Below, in pieces: positions 6,206 to 12,293 of a stretch of DNA of 12,293 nt (position 1 is the stretch's first letter; each line of letters begins with the position of its first letter). Under the pieces are notes generated by a model. It saw only the letters and a list, made by a program, of their open reading frames with translations. It was not told where the DNA came from and did not search any database. A program made the position numbers and the translations under genes. The stretch is from an uncultured cyanobacterium (GTDB taxonomy: Bacteria; Cyanobacteriota; Cyanobacteriia; PCC-6307; Cyanobiaceae): assembly GCA_903862155.1 (NCBI GenBank), contig CAIOXF010000111.1:1-12293 (forward strand), in the 5' to 3' direction.

Positions 6206-9200
6206 ATGGACCGAGACGTGTCCGGCCCGGCCCCCCCGTTGTCGGCCGAGGCGGCAGCCCACATCCACGACTTCAAGCTGCTGGCCGACCTCAGCGGAGT
6301 GGATCTGGTGGTGTCAGATGTGGAGCGTTCCCGCTTCGTTGCCTGCAACCACTCGGCCCACGATCACCTGGGCTACAGCGAAGCCGAGCTGCTCACCCTC
6401 AACCCCGAGCTGATCCAGGCCGACCCCGACCACGACGGAGCTTGGGTAGCGGCGCGCTGGCAGGAGCTGCTGAGTGCCGGATCGGCAGAGTTCACCACGC
6501 GCCATCGCTGCAAAGACGGCTCGGTGCGCCTCGCCCACGTGAGTCACCGCGTGGTGCAGCTCGATGGGCGCTCCATGATCGTGAGCGTATTCGCGGATGA
6601 CGCCCAACCCAACCGCACCATGCATTGGCTGCAGGAGTCGGTTGATCTCCTGCACGACGGGGAAAGCCAGAGCGGCATCGGCACCTGGGACCTGCGCTTC
6701 AGTGACGGCCGCGTGCGCTGGTCGCGGCAGACCTACCGGATCTGCCAGAGCGATCCCTCTAGCTTCACGCCCACCATGTGGGGCTACGGCACCCTGGTGC
6801 ACCGCGACGACCGCCCCCGCTGGCGGCGTGAACTGCAGCGGGCCATCAACCGCGGCGAACCCTTCCAAAGCCGCCACCGGTTGGCGTTTCTGAACGGCAC
6901 CGAAACGGTGGTGATGGCCACCGGTGAGGTGATCTACGACGACGCTGGCAACCCCCAGCGGGTCGTGGGAACAATCCGTGATGTGAGCCGCGATCTGAGC
7001 TCCAACCAGGAGGTGGAACAGGCACGGCTGATCGATCCGCTGACCCACCTGCCCAACAAACTCGCCACCCAGGAGGAACTGGAACGGCGCCTGCAGGGCC
7101 GGGGCTACAACGACTCTCTGGCGGTGATCAGCCTGGATATCGACGGCTTCCAGGAGATCAACGACAACTTCGGCTCCGATGTGGGAGACCAGCTGCTGCA
7201 GGCCATGGCCGAGCGGCTGCCGGCCCTGCTCGGCCACCAGGCCTGGCTCGCGCGGCTGAGCAGCGACCAGTTCCTGGTGGTGCTGGAGGAGGACATTGGA
7301 TCGCTTGGCGATGCGATGGCCCGCTGCCGCCGCCTGCAGGTGAGCTGGAGCAACGAGCGCAACCTGGTGCCGAATCTGGACCTACGCGCCACGTTCAGCA
7401 TCGGCCTGGCCACCTATCCAGAGCATGGCCAGAGCAGCTCGATGCTGCTGCAGTGCGCCAACACGGCCCTGACCGAAGCCAAGCGGGGCGGACGCAGCCA
7501 GGTCTGCGCCTACTCCACGGCCCTCAGCCGTCAGATCCACGAACGGATGGAGCTGAGCGCTGAGCTGGCCCAGGCCATGGGCAGCTCCCAGCTGCGGGTA
7601 ATGGTGCAACCCCAGAACCACAGCTCCGGCGCCCTGGTGGGCGGCGAGGTGCTGCTGCGCTGGACCAATCGGCGCGGTGTGCAGGTGCCCCCATGCCAGT
7701 TCATCCCGGTGGCCGAGGAGAGCGGTCTGATCTTTCACCTCAGCGATTGGACAATCAACCGCGTGCTGCAGCGGATGCGCCTATGGCAGGACTTGGCACT
7801 GCCGGTGCCGCGGCTGTCGATCAACGTGTCACCGCGCCAGCTAGAGGTACCGGGGCGGGGCTTTGTCAGCGCGATACTCGATACCCTTCACGACCATGGC
7901 CTCGGGGCAGAACTGCTCGAACTGGAGATCACGGAAACCGCCTTAATGCGCAATCCGCTGCTGGCGCGGGAACAACTGCGGGTGCTGGCCGATCAGGGAT
8001 TCCGCATCGCCATCGATGATTTCGGCACGGGCTATTCCTCCCTGGAGCTGCTCCGCACCCTGCCGGTGCACAAGCTCAAGATTGACCGCACCTTCGTGCA
8101 GGCTGTGAATTCCTCACCAGAGGATCGCGCCATCGTGCAGGCCACGATCACCCTGGCGCGCGGCCTGGGCATGGATTGCATTGCCGAAGGCGTGGAGCTG
8201 GAGGAGCAACAGCGCATCCTTCAAGACCTGGGCTGCGACCTCTACCAGGGCTATCTCTACAGCAAACCCCTGGAACTCGACGCCTTCGAACAACTGCTGC
8301 TGCAGCAAGACAAGGGTGCTGCGTCAGCGGTGGAGCAGAGCACGGCCCCCACCCATGTGCCCCTGCACCATCTCGATAGCCATCCCCGCATGGTCCCGAG
8401 CACCTTCGAGCAACTGGAGTTGCTGCGCACGGCCATCGACAGTGCTCAAGACAACTTCCTGCTGATGCGCAGCGTGGACGGACCGGATGGGGCGGTGATG
8501 GACTATCTGATCCTGGAGGCCAATCAGGCCGCCTGCCGCTACATACAGCAGGAGCGTGAAGCGATTGTGGGCCAGATGCTGCTGGGCATCTTTCCCCAGA
8601 TGCAAACCAACGGCCTTTTCGACATCTTTGCCGACGCCAGCACCCGAGGCACGCCCCTGGCGGTGGACGACTTCGTGTACTCCAACCACGAGCTGCTGCG
8701 CAACGACCGGGTGTACGACATCCAGCTCAATCCCAGCCGGGAGTTTCTGAGCGTTACTTGGCGGGATGTCACCGAACGCCATCAGGCGGCGCGGAGCCTG
8801 GCGGAATCTGCCGCCCTTTACCGGCTGCTAGCCGAGAACATCGTGGAGGTGGTGGTGCTGGCCGACGACCAGCAGCGCATCCGCTGGGTGTCACCGTCGC
8901 TGGAGCCGATGACGGGTTGGACACCAGAACAGTGGAGCGACAAGCATTTTTCCGAGTTGTTCGCTACTGCTGAAGGCCTTCCCATGCCCGTCGACCTCGA
9001 CAACTGGCTCAACGATTACGGCGACATCCGCCAGGGACGACTGCGCCTGGCAGATCCCCACGAGGGCTGGAGCTGGGTGGAGCTCAGTGTGCGCCACCTC
9101 CATGGCCATGGGCTGCGAGAAAGCGACCCGGCCGGAGCGGGAGAAGGAGCTCAGTTCAACCTGAAAAGCGGTTTTGTGATCACGCTGCAGCCGGCCGATG

Positions 9201-9727
9201 AACTGGTTCTGAACGAAAGGCGCCTGATCAAGCAGGCCTCCACCGATCCCCTCACCGGGATGGAAAGCCGCGGCTCCATCCTGAGCTGGCTCAACAGCCA
9301 CCTCGACGGCCACCAGGGGCGGAAGGCACAGCCATTGGCGCTGCTGTTCTGCGATTTCGATGATTTCAAAGCGATCAACGACACCTTCGGTCACGCCGCC
9401 GGCGATGCGGTACTGAAAACCACAGCCGAGCGACTGCGGTTGGCCCTGCGCAGCCACGATCACGTGGGCCGACTGGGCGGTGACGAATTTCTGGTGGTTC
9501 TCGATGGTGTACGCAACCTCAACAACGCACTCACGGTGGCCGAAAAGCTCCGATCGGCCGTGGCACCGGCGATTCCCTGGGCCGACCGCAGCATCAGGCC
9601 CTCGTTGTCCATCGGGGTGGCAATCCATGCAGCTGGAGAAGACGCCGATCTGTTCCTCAAACGGGCCGATCGCTCGATGTACGCCGCCAAAACCGCCGGC
9701 CGCAACCAGGTGATGGCGGCGCCGTGA
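6206..9727 (+). CDS. Multidomain c-di-GMP protein: PAS-PAS-GGDEF(degenerate)-EAL-PAS-PAS-GGDEF
   Basis: This 1173-residue soluble protein has no membrane span or signal peptide. Two PAS-like sensor domains (about 20-135 and 145-265) precede a GGDEF domain (about 275-440) whose signature is SSDQF (352-356), so it is probably not a cyclase. The EAL domain (about 445-700) keeps the phosphodiesterase residues E481 (EVLLRW), N540, E574, D604, D605, K625, E661 and Q681, predicting c-di-GMP hydrolysis to pGpG. Two more PAS domains (about 735-860 and 865-1000) lead to a second GGDEF domain (about 1005-1173) with intact GGDEF (1091-1095) and an RSHD inhibitory site (1082-1085) at the canonical five-residue spacing, predicting product-inhibited cyclase activity. 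The cyclase after the EAL, with its own PAS pair, looks like a fusion of two signalling proteins. The PAS ligands are unknown. The start at 6206 is the first ATG of the frame. Confidence 0.93.
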   Translation: MDRDVSGPAPPLSAEAAAHIHDFKLLADLSGVDLVVSDVERSRFVACNHSAHDHLGYSEAELLTLNPELIQADPDHDGAWVAARWQELLSAGSAEFTTRHRCKDGSVRLAHVSHRVVQLDGRSMIVSVFADDAQPNRTMHWLQESVDLLHDGESQSGIGTWDLRFSDGRVRWSRQTYRICQSDPSSFTPTMWGYGTLVHRDDRPRWRRELQRAINRGEPFQSRHRLAFLNGTETVVMATGEVIYDDAGNPQRVVGTIRDVSRDLSSNQEVEQARLIDPLTHLPNKLATQEELERRLQGRGYNDSLAVISLDIDGFQEINDNFGSDVGDQLLQAMAERLPALLGHQAWLARLSSDQFLVVLEEDIGSLGDAMARCRRLQVSWSNERNLVPNLDLRATFSIGLATYPEHGQSSSMLLQCANTALTEAKRGGRSQVCAYSTALSRQIHERMELSAELAQAMGSSQLRVMVQPQNHSSGALVGGEVLLRWTNRRGVQVPPCQFIPVAEESGLIFHLSDWTINRVLQRMRLWQDLALPVPRLSINVSPRQLEVPGRGFVSAILDTLHDHGLGAELLELEITETALMRNPLLAREQLRVLADQGFRIAIDDFGTGYSSLELLRTLPVHKLKIDRTFVQAVNSSPEDRAIVQATITLARGLGMDCIAEGVELEEQQRILQDLGCDLYQGYLYSKPLELDAFEQLLLQQDKGAASAVEQSTAPTHVPLHHLDSHPRMVPSTFEQLELLRTAIDSAQDNFLLMRSVDGPDGAVMDYLILEANQAACRYIQQEREAIVGQMLLGIFPQMQTNGLFDIFADASTRGTPLAVDDFVYSNHELLRNDRVYDIQLNPSREFLSVTWRDVTERHQAARSLAESAALYRLLAENIVEVVVLADDQQRIRWVSPSLEPMTGWTPEQWSDKHFSELFATAEGLPMPVDLDNWLNDYGDIRQGRLRLADPHEGWSWVELSVRHLHGHGLRESDPAGAGEGAQFNLKSGFVITLQPADELVLNERRLIKQASTDPLTGMESRGSILSWLNSHLDGHQGRKAQPLALLFCDFDDFKAINDTFGHAAGDAVLKTTAERLRLALRSHDHVGRLGGDEFLVVLDGVRNLNNALTVAEKLRSAVAPAIPWADRSIRPSLSIGVAIHAAGEDADLFLKRADRSMYAAKTAGRNQVMAAP

Positions 9728-9738
9728 GGGCTCCGGGG

Positions 9739-9744
9739 TAGGGT
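9739..9744 (+). promoter_or_regulatory. Candidate -10 element of the 9772 gene
   Basis: TAGGGT fits the relaxed TANNNT -10 pattern and lies 27 bases before the ATG at 9772, giving a short leader of about 21 bases. No clear -35 element is seen in the end of the preceding gene. A ribosome binding site GGAG (9762-9765) follows with a six-base spacer to the ATG, which supports independent expression of the small gene. Confidence 0.35.
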
Positions 9745-9771
9745 CGAGTTCAGGCACAACTGGAGTCGTCC

Positions 9772-10032
9772 ATGTCCAAGCCTGAGACGACAGGCAACCC
9801 AGAAACGCCTGGTATGAGCCTGGGGCAACTGGAGGCTGGCTACCCCACATACTGCAAAGCCTTGCGAATGTTGGTGCAGGAAGGCAATTCCCTCACCGCC
9901 ATCAAGCGCACGCTCTGCTGGCAGCGACTGGAAATGCTCCATCACGTCTTGCCGCGCCAATACCGCGACCCAGTGATGCACTACGGGATGGTGAAGCGCG
10001 CTGTAGAGGCCGAAGCAGCCGGCAAGCGCTGA
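9772..10032 (+). CDS. Conserved-type small cyanobacterial protein of unknown function, 86 residues
   Basis: ATG at 9772 is preceded by GGAG with a six-base spacer. After a polar N-terminus of about 15 residues, the protein has a compact helical core: GQLEAGYPTYCKALRMLVQE, then GNSLTAIKRTLCWQRLEMLH and LPRQYRDPVMHYGMVKRAVE. The pattern of aromatic, leucine and arginine residues looks like a small folded domain with two or three helices, and the 'AIKRTLCWQRLE' stretch is reminiscent of a DNA-binding helix, though no family is recognised. There are no membrane segments. It follows the c-di-GMP gene by 44 bases on the same strand but appears to have its own promoter. Whether it is functionally linked to c-di-GMP signalling is unknown. 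Confidence 0.75.
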   Translation: MSKPETTGNPETPGMSLGQLEAGYPTYCKALRMLVQEGNSLTAIKRTLCWQRLEMLHHVLPRQYRDPVMHYGMVKRAVEAEAAGKR

Positions 10033-10443
10033 GTCTCATGACTGTCGCAAGCCTGGGCTAAACGCCCACATCGACCGAGGGCCTCGCCTTCGAGAACACG
10101 GCTCGTAGCGCCATGGCCGTAGCTAAGCGGCCAGGAACGTGGGCCATGAATGGCGGGCCTATCGGTATTCCAACTGCTGGGCCGCGCGATCACTCAGCAA
10201 CGCCAATCCATGGGCTTTTCCTCAATTACCAACACTTTTCCCCAGCTTTTGAGCCTGTTTTCCACAGCAGATGCGACCAAGACCCATGCCAGCGCCGTGG
10301 GCAACACCCCTCGCCATGGACATCCCAGCCACCCCTCAACGAATGGCTGCGCCAGGCTCCGGGATGGCCTGAGGCCTCACCGGAGGAGGCGCCACCACCA
10401 AGCCAAACGGTCTCAAAGACAGTCTCGGTGTTCACATTCGCAC
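10033..10443. other. Gene-poor stretch without a supportable gene
   Basis: No convincing coding region is seen over about 410 bases. Several frames are open by virtue of high GC, but their translations are low in hydrophobic core residues and lack ribosome binding sites. It contains a small hairpin TGGGC-TAAAC-GCCCA (10054-10068) just after the 9772 gene without a T-run, and copy A of a duplicated segment with three TTTTCC boxes (10186-10266). A short stretch beginning at the ATG at 10150 (MAGLSVFQLLGRAITQQRQ) may be a leftover of a duplicated gene end. Confidence 0.5.
10186..10266. repeat. Dispersed repeat copy A with three TTTTCCNCA boxes
   Basis: The boxes are TTTTCCTCA (10216-10224), TTTTCCCCA (10236-10244) and TTTTCCACA (10258-10266), with starts 20 and 22 bases apart. 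The third matches a DnaA-box form reported for cyanobacteria. From 10195 to 10266 the segment aligns without gaps to copy B at an offset of exactly 804 bases; before that, GCGATCA is shared after a four-base indel. Identity is concentrated in the boxes and in ATGGGCTTTTCC, while the spacers differ. Confidence 0.6.
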
Positions 10444-10641
10444 TCAGCTCTGATCTGGGGGCTCGAGGGCGGGAAACACCCGCGGCGCTGCCAGGAGCAA
10501 TAGCCAGGCCACACCGAAGCAGCCGCCGGCCACCCATTGATCCTGCAGCAGGGCCACCACCGCCACGGTGCTACTGGTGATTCGCAACGCCCGAACAAAG
10601 AAGCGCAGCAATCTCTTCAACCTGGGGTCAAATCCGGCCAT
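10444..10641 (-). CDS. Small membrane protein, 65 residues
   Basis: The frame reads MAGFDPRLKRLLRFFVRALR, then a hydrophobic part (ITSSTVAVVALL), a short turn (QDQW), a second hydrophobic part (VAGGCFGVAWLLLLAAPRVF) and a polar tail. This is a sensible layout for a two-span membrane protein with a basic cytoplasmic N-terminus. Of the frames in this gene-poor region it is the only one with clear protein character. No family is recognised and no strong ribosome binding site is seen before the ATG at 10641. No obvious terminator follows. It is flanked by degraded sequence, so it may be a surviving single gene. Confidence 0.55.
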   Translation of the reverse strand: MAGFDPRLKRLLRFFVRALRITSSTVAVVALLQDQWVAGGCFGVAWLLLLAAPRVFPALEPPDQS

Positions 10642-10732
10642 GGGAGCAGGGAACGGCGCTCATGAATCAGTGCTCGATTTTGTTGGCTTTCGCGCACCTG
10701 GGATCACCATGCCAAACCGAACGACGGGATCC

Positions 10733-11010
10733 ATGCAAACCGCTCCCCCTCGCTCGCCGGACCCCTTCGGGCGGGCCGAGTGGCTGGAGCGTCTGCGCTG
10801 CTGGCCGGCCAACTTCAGCACTTCCAATGGATCCCTGGGTTGCATCACGTCCATCAGGACGTGCTCCTGAACCTCCAACACCGCGGATGGCCCCAACGCC
10901 GATCTCCAGCGAGGGGCAGCTGCGGGAGACGGTCAAGCCCGAACACGCACGGATTCGAATTGCTTATTGAGCTGCTCCGGCAGACGGGCCTAGGCGATCA
11001 GCAGCGCTGA
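10733..11010 (+). pseudogene. Probable frame-broken remnant of a small gene
   Basis: Protein-like, high-GC3 segments follow one another in changing frames on the plus strand. Frame 2 (10733-10798) gives MQTAPPRSPDPFGRAEWLER and ends LR. Frame 1 (10798-10890) continues LLAGQLQHFQWIPGLHHVHQ then DVLLNLQHRGW. Frame 3 (about 10891-10950) gives ISSEGQLRETVKPEHAR. Frame 1 (10951-11010) closes with GFELLIELLRQTGLGDQQR and a stop at 11008-11010. Joined, they make about 92 residues. The family is not recognised. At least three frameshifts would be needed, so this is either a decayed gene or a chance effect of GC-rich sequence; sequencing error in all three places is unlikely. The 3' end overlaps repeat copy B. 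Confidence 0.4.
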
Positions 11011-11070
11011 GCAATGGGCTTTTCCAACAGCTTTGGACAGTTTCCCCAAGAAAACCAGGCGTTTTCCCCA
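10994..11070. repeat. Dispersed repeat copy B with three TTTTCC boxes
   Basis: Boxes TTTTCCAAC (11020-11028), GTTTCCCCA (11040-11048) and TTTTCCCCA (11062-11070) have the same 20- and 22-base spacing as copy A, each exactly 804 bases further on. The copy starts inside the last codons of the frame-broken gene (GATCAGCAGCGC, then its TGA) and runs on into its 3' flank. Weaker similarity to copy A continues past the boxes (ACCAA, CAGCGC, GGCA), with small indels. Confidence 0.6.
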
Positions 11071-11315
11071 GGGCTTCAGCACCAAACCAATCCCGCTGCA
11101 GCGCTTCCGGCAGGTGGGGAGGGGAAATCGTCCGTCCCCCTTGACCCCAGGGTCGATGGCACGAATCACAACGCCATTCAAGGGATCCTTCAGCTCAGAC
11201 AACCCACTACAACGAATTCTCCCATTCGTCGACGCAGCAATCTCATGGTGATACCGCTTTTTTGACGTTGGCCGGCTCCCCGTGGCCTGATGGGTGGGTC
11301 CGCTGCTTGCGCCGC
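11071..11315. other. Intergenic stretch upstream of the DUF2811 gene
   Basis: No gene is supported here. A minus-strand frame running 11202 to 10990 gives a 70-residue basic peptide ending KAHCSALLIA, but it lacks a ribosome binding site and is partly created by the repeat boxes. The segment GACCCCAGGGTC (from about 11145) can form a small hairpin without a T-run. TTGACG at 11262-11267 resembles a -35 element but no good -10 element follows at the right distance, so the promoter of the DUF2811 gene is not assigned. Confidence 0.4.
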
Positions 11316-11567
11316 ATGAGCCAGGTCCCCGACCACGCCCCCGCTTTCGTGAGCGTCGTGAATGAGTTCCCCGAGGATCTTCACGAGGCCATGACCGGTT
11401 TCATTGCCGATCACCCCCAGTGGGACCAATACCGGTTGATGCAGTCGGCGCTGGCTGGGTTCCTGTTCCAGCACGGCTGCCAGGAGCGCGCCGTGGTGCG
11501 CCACTACCTCAATGGCCTGTTCCGCCGCGACCCGGCCGTCACCGACGCCCAGCCCAGCTGGGGCTGA
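11316..11567 (+). CDS. DUF2811 family small protein
   Basis: The 83-residue product matches the pattern of the cyanobacterial DUF2811 family: FVSVVNEFPEDLHEAMTGFI, then ADHPQWDQYRLMQSALAGFL and FQHGCQERAVVRHYLNGLFR. The short strand followed by two or three helices (V-x-V-x-E-x-P-E-x-L-H-E-A...) resembles ribbon-helix-helix-like small proteins, but the family has no established function. The ATG at 11316 is preferred because conserved sequence starts shortly after; the frame also has an ATG at 11262 which would add 18 residues of unlikely character. No ribosome binding site is obvious. It is followed 54 bases later by the J-domain gene on the same strand, so the two may share a transcript. 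Confidence 0.75.
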   Translation: MSQVPDHAPAFVSVVNEFPEDLHEAMTGFIADHPQWDQYRLMQSALAGFLFQHGCQERAVVRHYLNGLFRRDPAVTDAQPSWG

Positions 11568-11621
11568 GGGGGCCACGGCCTAGACAGCGCTGGGCGAAGC
11601 TGCAGCCAGTAAGAGCGGCCC

Positions 11622-11981
11622 ATGCTCCAGCAATCTCATCAGCGGCCTGACCGTGCCGCGCCAAAAGACCGGGGCTTCGGGGGCAACCGATCCGACCAGG
11701 GCAGCAAACGAAAGGCAGGCCGCAAACGCAGCCCAGCCCTCAGCAAGGCCGACTGGGGCCCGCTGGGCAAGCATCCCGATCTCGACGCCATCGTGGCCCG
11801 GCAGCGCCTGCACCTGCCGCTCTCCGGGCGCCTGAGTGCGATCCAAGTGAATCAGGCTTGGAAGCGGAGCGCCGCTGAACACCACCCCGACCGTGGCGGC
11901 GCCCACGACACGATGCAGCGAGTCAATGGCGCGCGGGACCTCCTCCTCGGCCGCGATCTCACCCGAGCAGCACTCAGCTGA
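11622..11981 (+). CDS. Short J-domain (DnaJ-like) protein
   Basis: The 119-residue protein ends in a J-domain core: LSAIQVNQAWKRSAAEHHPD with the diagnostic HPD at residues 88-90, then RGGAHDTMQRVNGARDLLL as helix III. J-domains stimulate the ATPase of Hsp70 (DnaK) through HPD. The N-terminal 45 residues are basic and low in complexity (rich in R, K, Q, S), probably disordered. Helix I is poorly recognisable; the segment LDAIVARQRLHLPLSGRLSA may take its place. There is no zinc-finger or C-terminal client domain as in full DnaJ, so this is a J-domain-only cochaperone that may direct DnaK to a specific partner. The start at 11622 is the first ATG of the frame and lacks a clear ribosome binding site. 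Confidence 0.75.
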   Translation: MLQQSHQRPDRAAPKDRGFGGNRSDQGSKRKAGRKRSPALSKADWGPLGKHPDLDAIVARQRLHLPLSGRLSAIQVNQAWKRSAAEHHPDRGGAHDTMQRVNGARDLLLGRDLTRAALS

Positions 11982-12047
11982 GCGGTGCTCGACACCAGCA
12001 CGCGGCCCCACCTGATTGCATGATCAAATGGACAGCTGGATCACCTC

Positions 12048-12233
12048 GTGTACAGCATCCACCTGCTGGCCTGGCTACTGATCGCCATCGCGGTCGCCCT
12101 GCATGTGATGGCGGTGTTCAACCGCGGCGGTTTGCCGCTGGCCCGCTCGATGGCAAGCACGCAGAACCGCCCAGGCGACTTACCGGGGAACTGGCTCGAG
12201 CAGATTCGCCGATCCTTGAACACCTGGAGCTAG
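12048..12233 (+). CDS. Small membrane protein, 61 residues
   Basis: A GTG start gives MYSIHLLAWLLIAIAVALHV and MAVFNRGGLPLARSMAS, one clear membrane span of about 20 hydrophobic residues followed by a basic, then amphipathic tail (NWLEQIRRSLNTW). The sharp change from a hydrophobic to a polar segment and the histidine within the span (ALHV) give it real protein character; the overlapping frame from ATG 12020 does not. The family is not recognised; a role in an energy-converting membrane complex cannot be judged from sequence alone. No ribosome binding site is evident before the GTG. Confidence 0.6.
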   Translation: MYSIHLLAWLLIAIAVALHVMAVFNRGGLPLARSMASTQNRPGDLPGNWLEQIRRSLNTWS

Positions 12234-12272
12234 TGGGTTACTACCGACGGAAAACGTGCTGAACCTCCTGCG

Positions 12273-12293
12273 ATGAGCACCCTGGCAGCAAGC
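12273..12293 (+). CDS. Possible start of a further gene (partial)
   Basis: ATGAGCACC opens a frame reading MSTLAAS that runs off the end of the window. CCTCCTG precedes it but there is no clear ribosome binding site. Seven codons are too few to identify the product. Confidence 0.25.

Noticed and set aside
8891..9850. Minus-strand open frame (319 residues) opposite the GGDEF end
   Set aside because: It lies opposite a second GGDEF domain with intact motifs and has no recognisable features.
10113..10580. Plus-strand frame of 155 residues in the gene-poor region
   Set aside because: Proline-, serine- and arginine-rich without a core, overlaps the minus-strand membrane protein, and no start signal is seen.
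10186..11113. GGAAAA/GGGAAA repeats on the minus strand considered as a Yfr2-like small RNA
   Set aside because: The known Yfr2 loop motif is not clearly present, and I found no flanking stem or terminator.
10990..11202. Minus-strand 70-residue basic frame considered as a real gene
   Set aside because: No ribosome binding site, and the most protein-like part coincides with the TTTTCC boxes; copy A has an in-frame stop. It is kept only as a possibility in the findings.

Overview
The window looks like a chromosomal segment from a high-GC unicellular cyanobacterium, most likely of the marine/freshwater Synechococcus-Cyanobium group. This is inferred from four exact copies of the cyanobacterial HIP1 octamer GCGATCGC (1266-1273, 3177-3184, 4389-4396, 5414-5421), strong G/C preference at third codon positions, and cyanobacterium-typical families (a DUF2811 protein, an Alr4036-like PPOX flavoprotein, several very small conserved-looking proteins). 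No rRNA, tRNA, CRISPR array, transposase or phage gene was seen.

Layout. 1-129 is the 3' end of a winged-helix regulator (probably Crp/Fnr type). It is followed with gaps of only 3 and 5 bases by a 48-residue cysteine-rich protein (133-279) and an exported purple-acid-phosphatase-like enzyme (285-1157). A 294-base gap holds a 16-base HIP1 palindrome and a good rho-independent terminator (1338-1366). Then comes a 961-residue P-type ATPase (1452-4337) whose ion-site segments resemble the Na+/K+-ATPase (P2C) group. A PPOX flavoprotein (4330-4896) overlaps its stop. Converging on it, 9 bases away, is thiD for thiamine synthesis (minus strand, 4906-5697), preceded on the same strand by a possible 33-residue membrane peptide. 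A 15-base unit repeated three times lies at 5851-5895.

The largest gene (6206-9727) encodes a soluble 1173-residue cyclic-di-GMP protein ordered PAS-PAS-GGDEF(degenerate)-EAL-PAS-PAS-GGDEF(intact). It carries complete catalytic residue sets for both breaking and making c-di-GMP. It is followed by a small conserved-type gene with its own likely promoter (9772-10032).

From about 10033 to 11315 the sequence is gene-poor and looks degraded. It holds a 65-residue membrane protein on the minus strand, a probable frame-broken gene remnant (10733-11010), and two copies, 804 bases apart, of a segment carrying three TTTTCCNCA-like boxes with identical 20/22-base spacing. After that come a DUF2811 protein (11316-11567), a short J-domain protein (11622-11981), a 61-residue membrane protein (12048-12233) and perhaps the first seven codons of another gene.

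Most of the window is ordinary core or near-core material. The parts that merit attention are the c-di-GMP protein's architecture, the Na+/K+-like ATPase, the cysteine-rich micro-protein and the duplicated box array in the decayed region.
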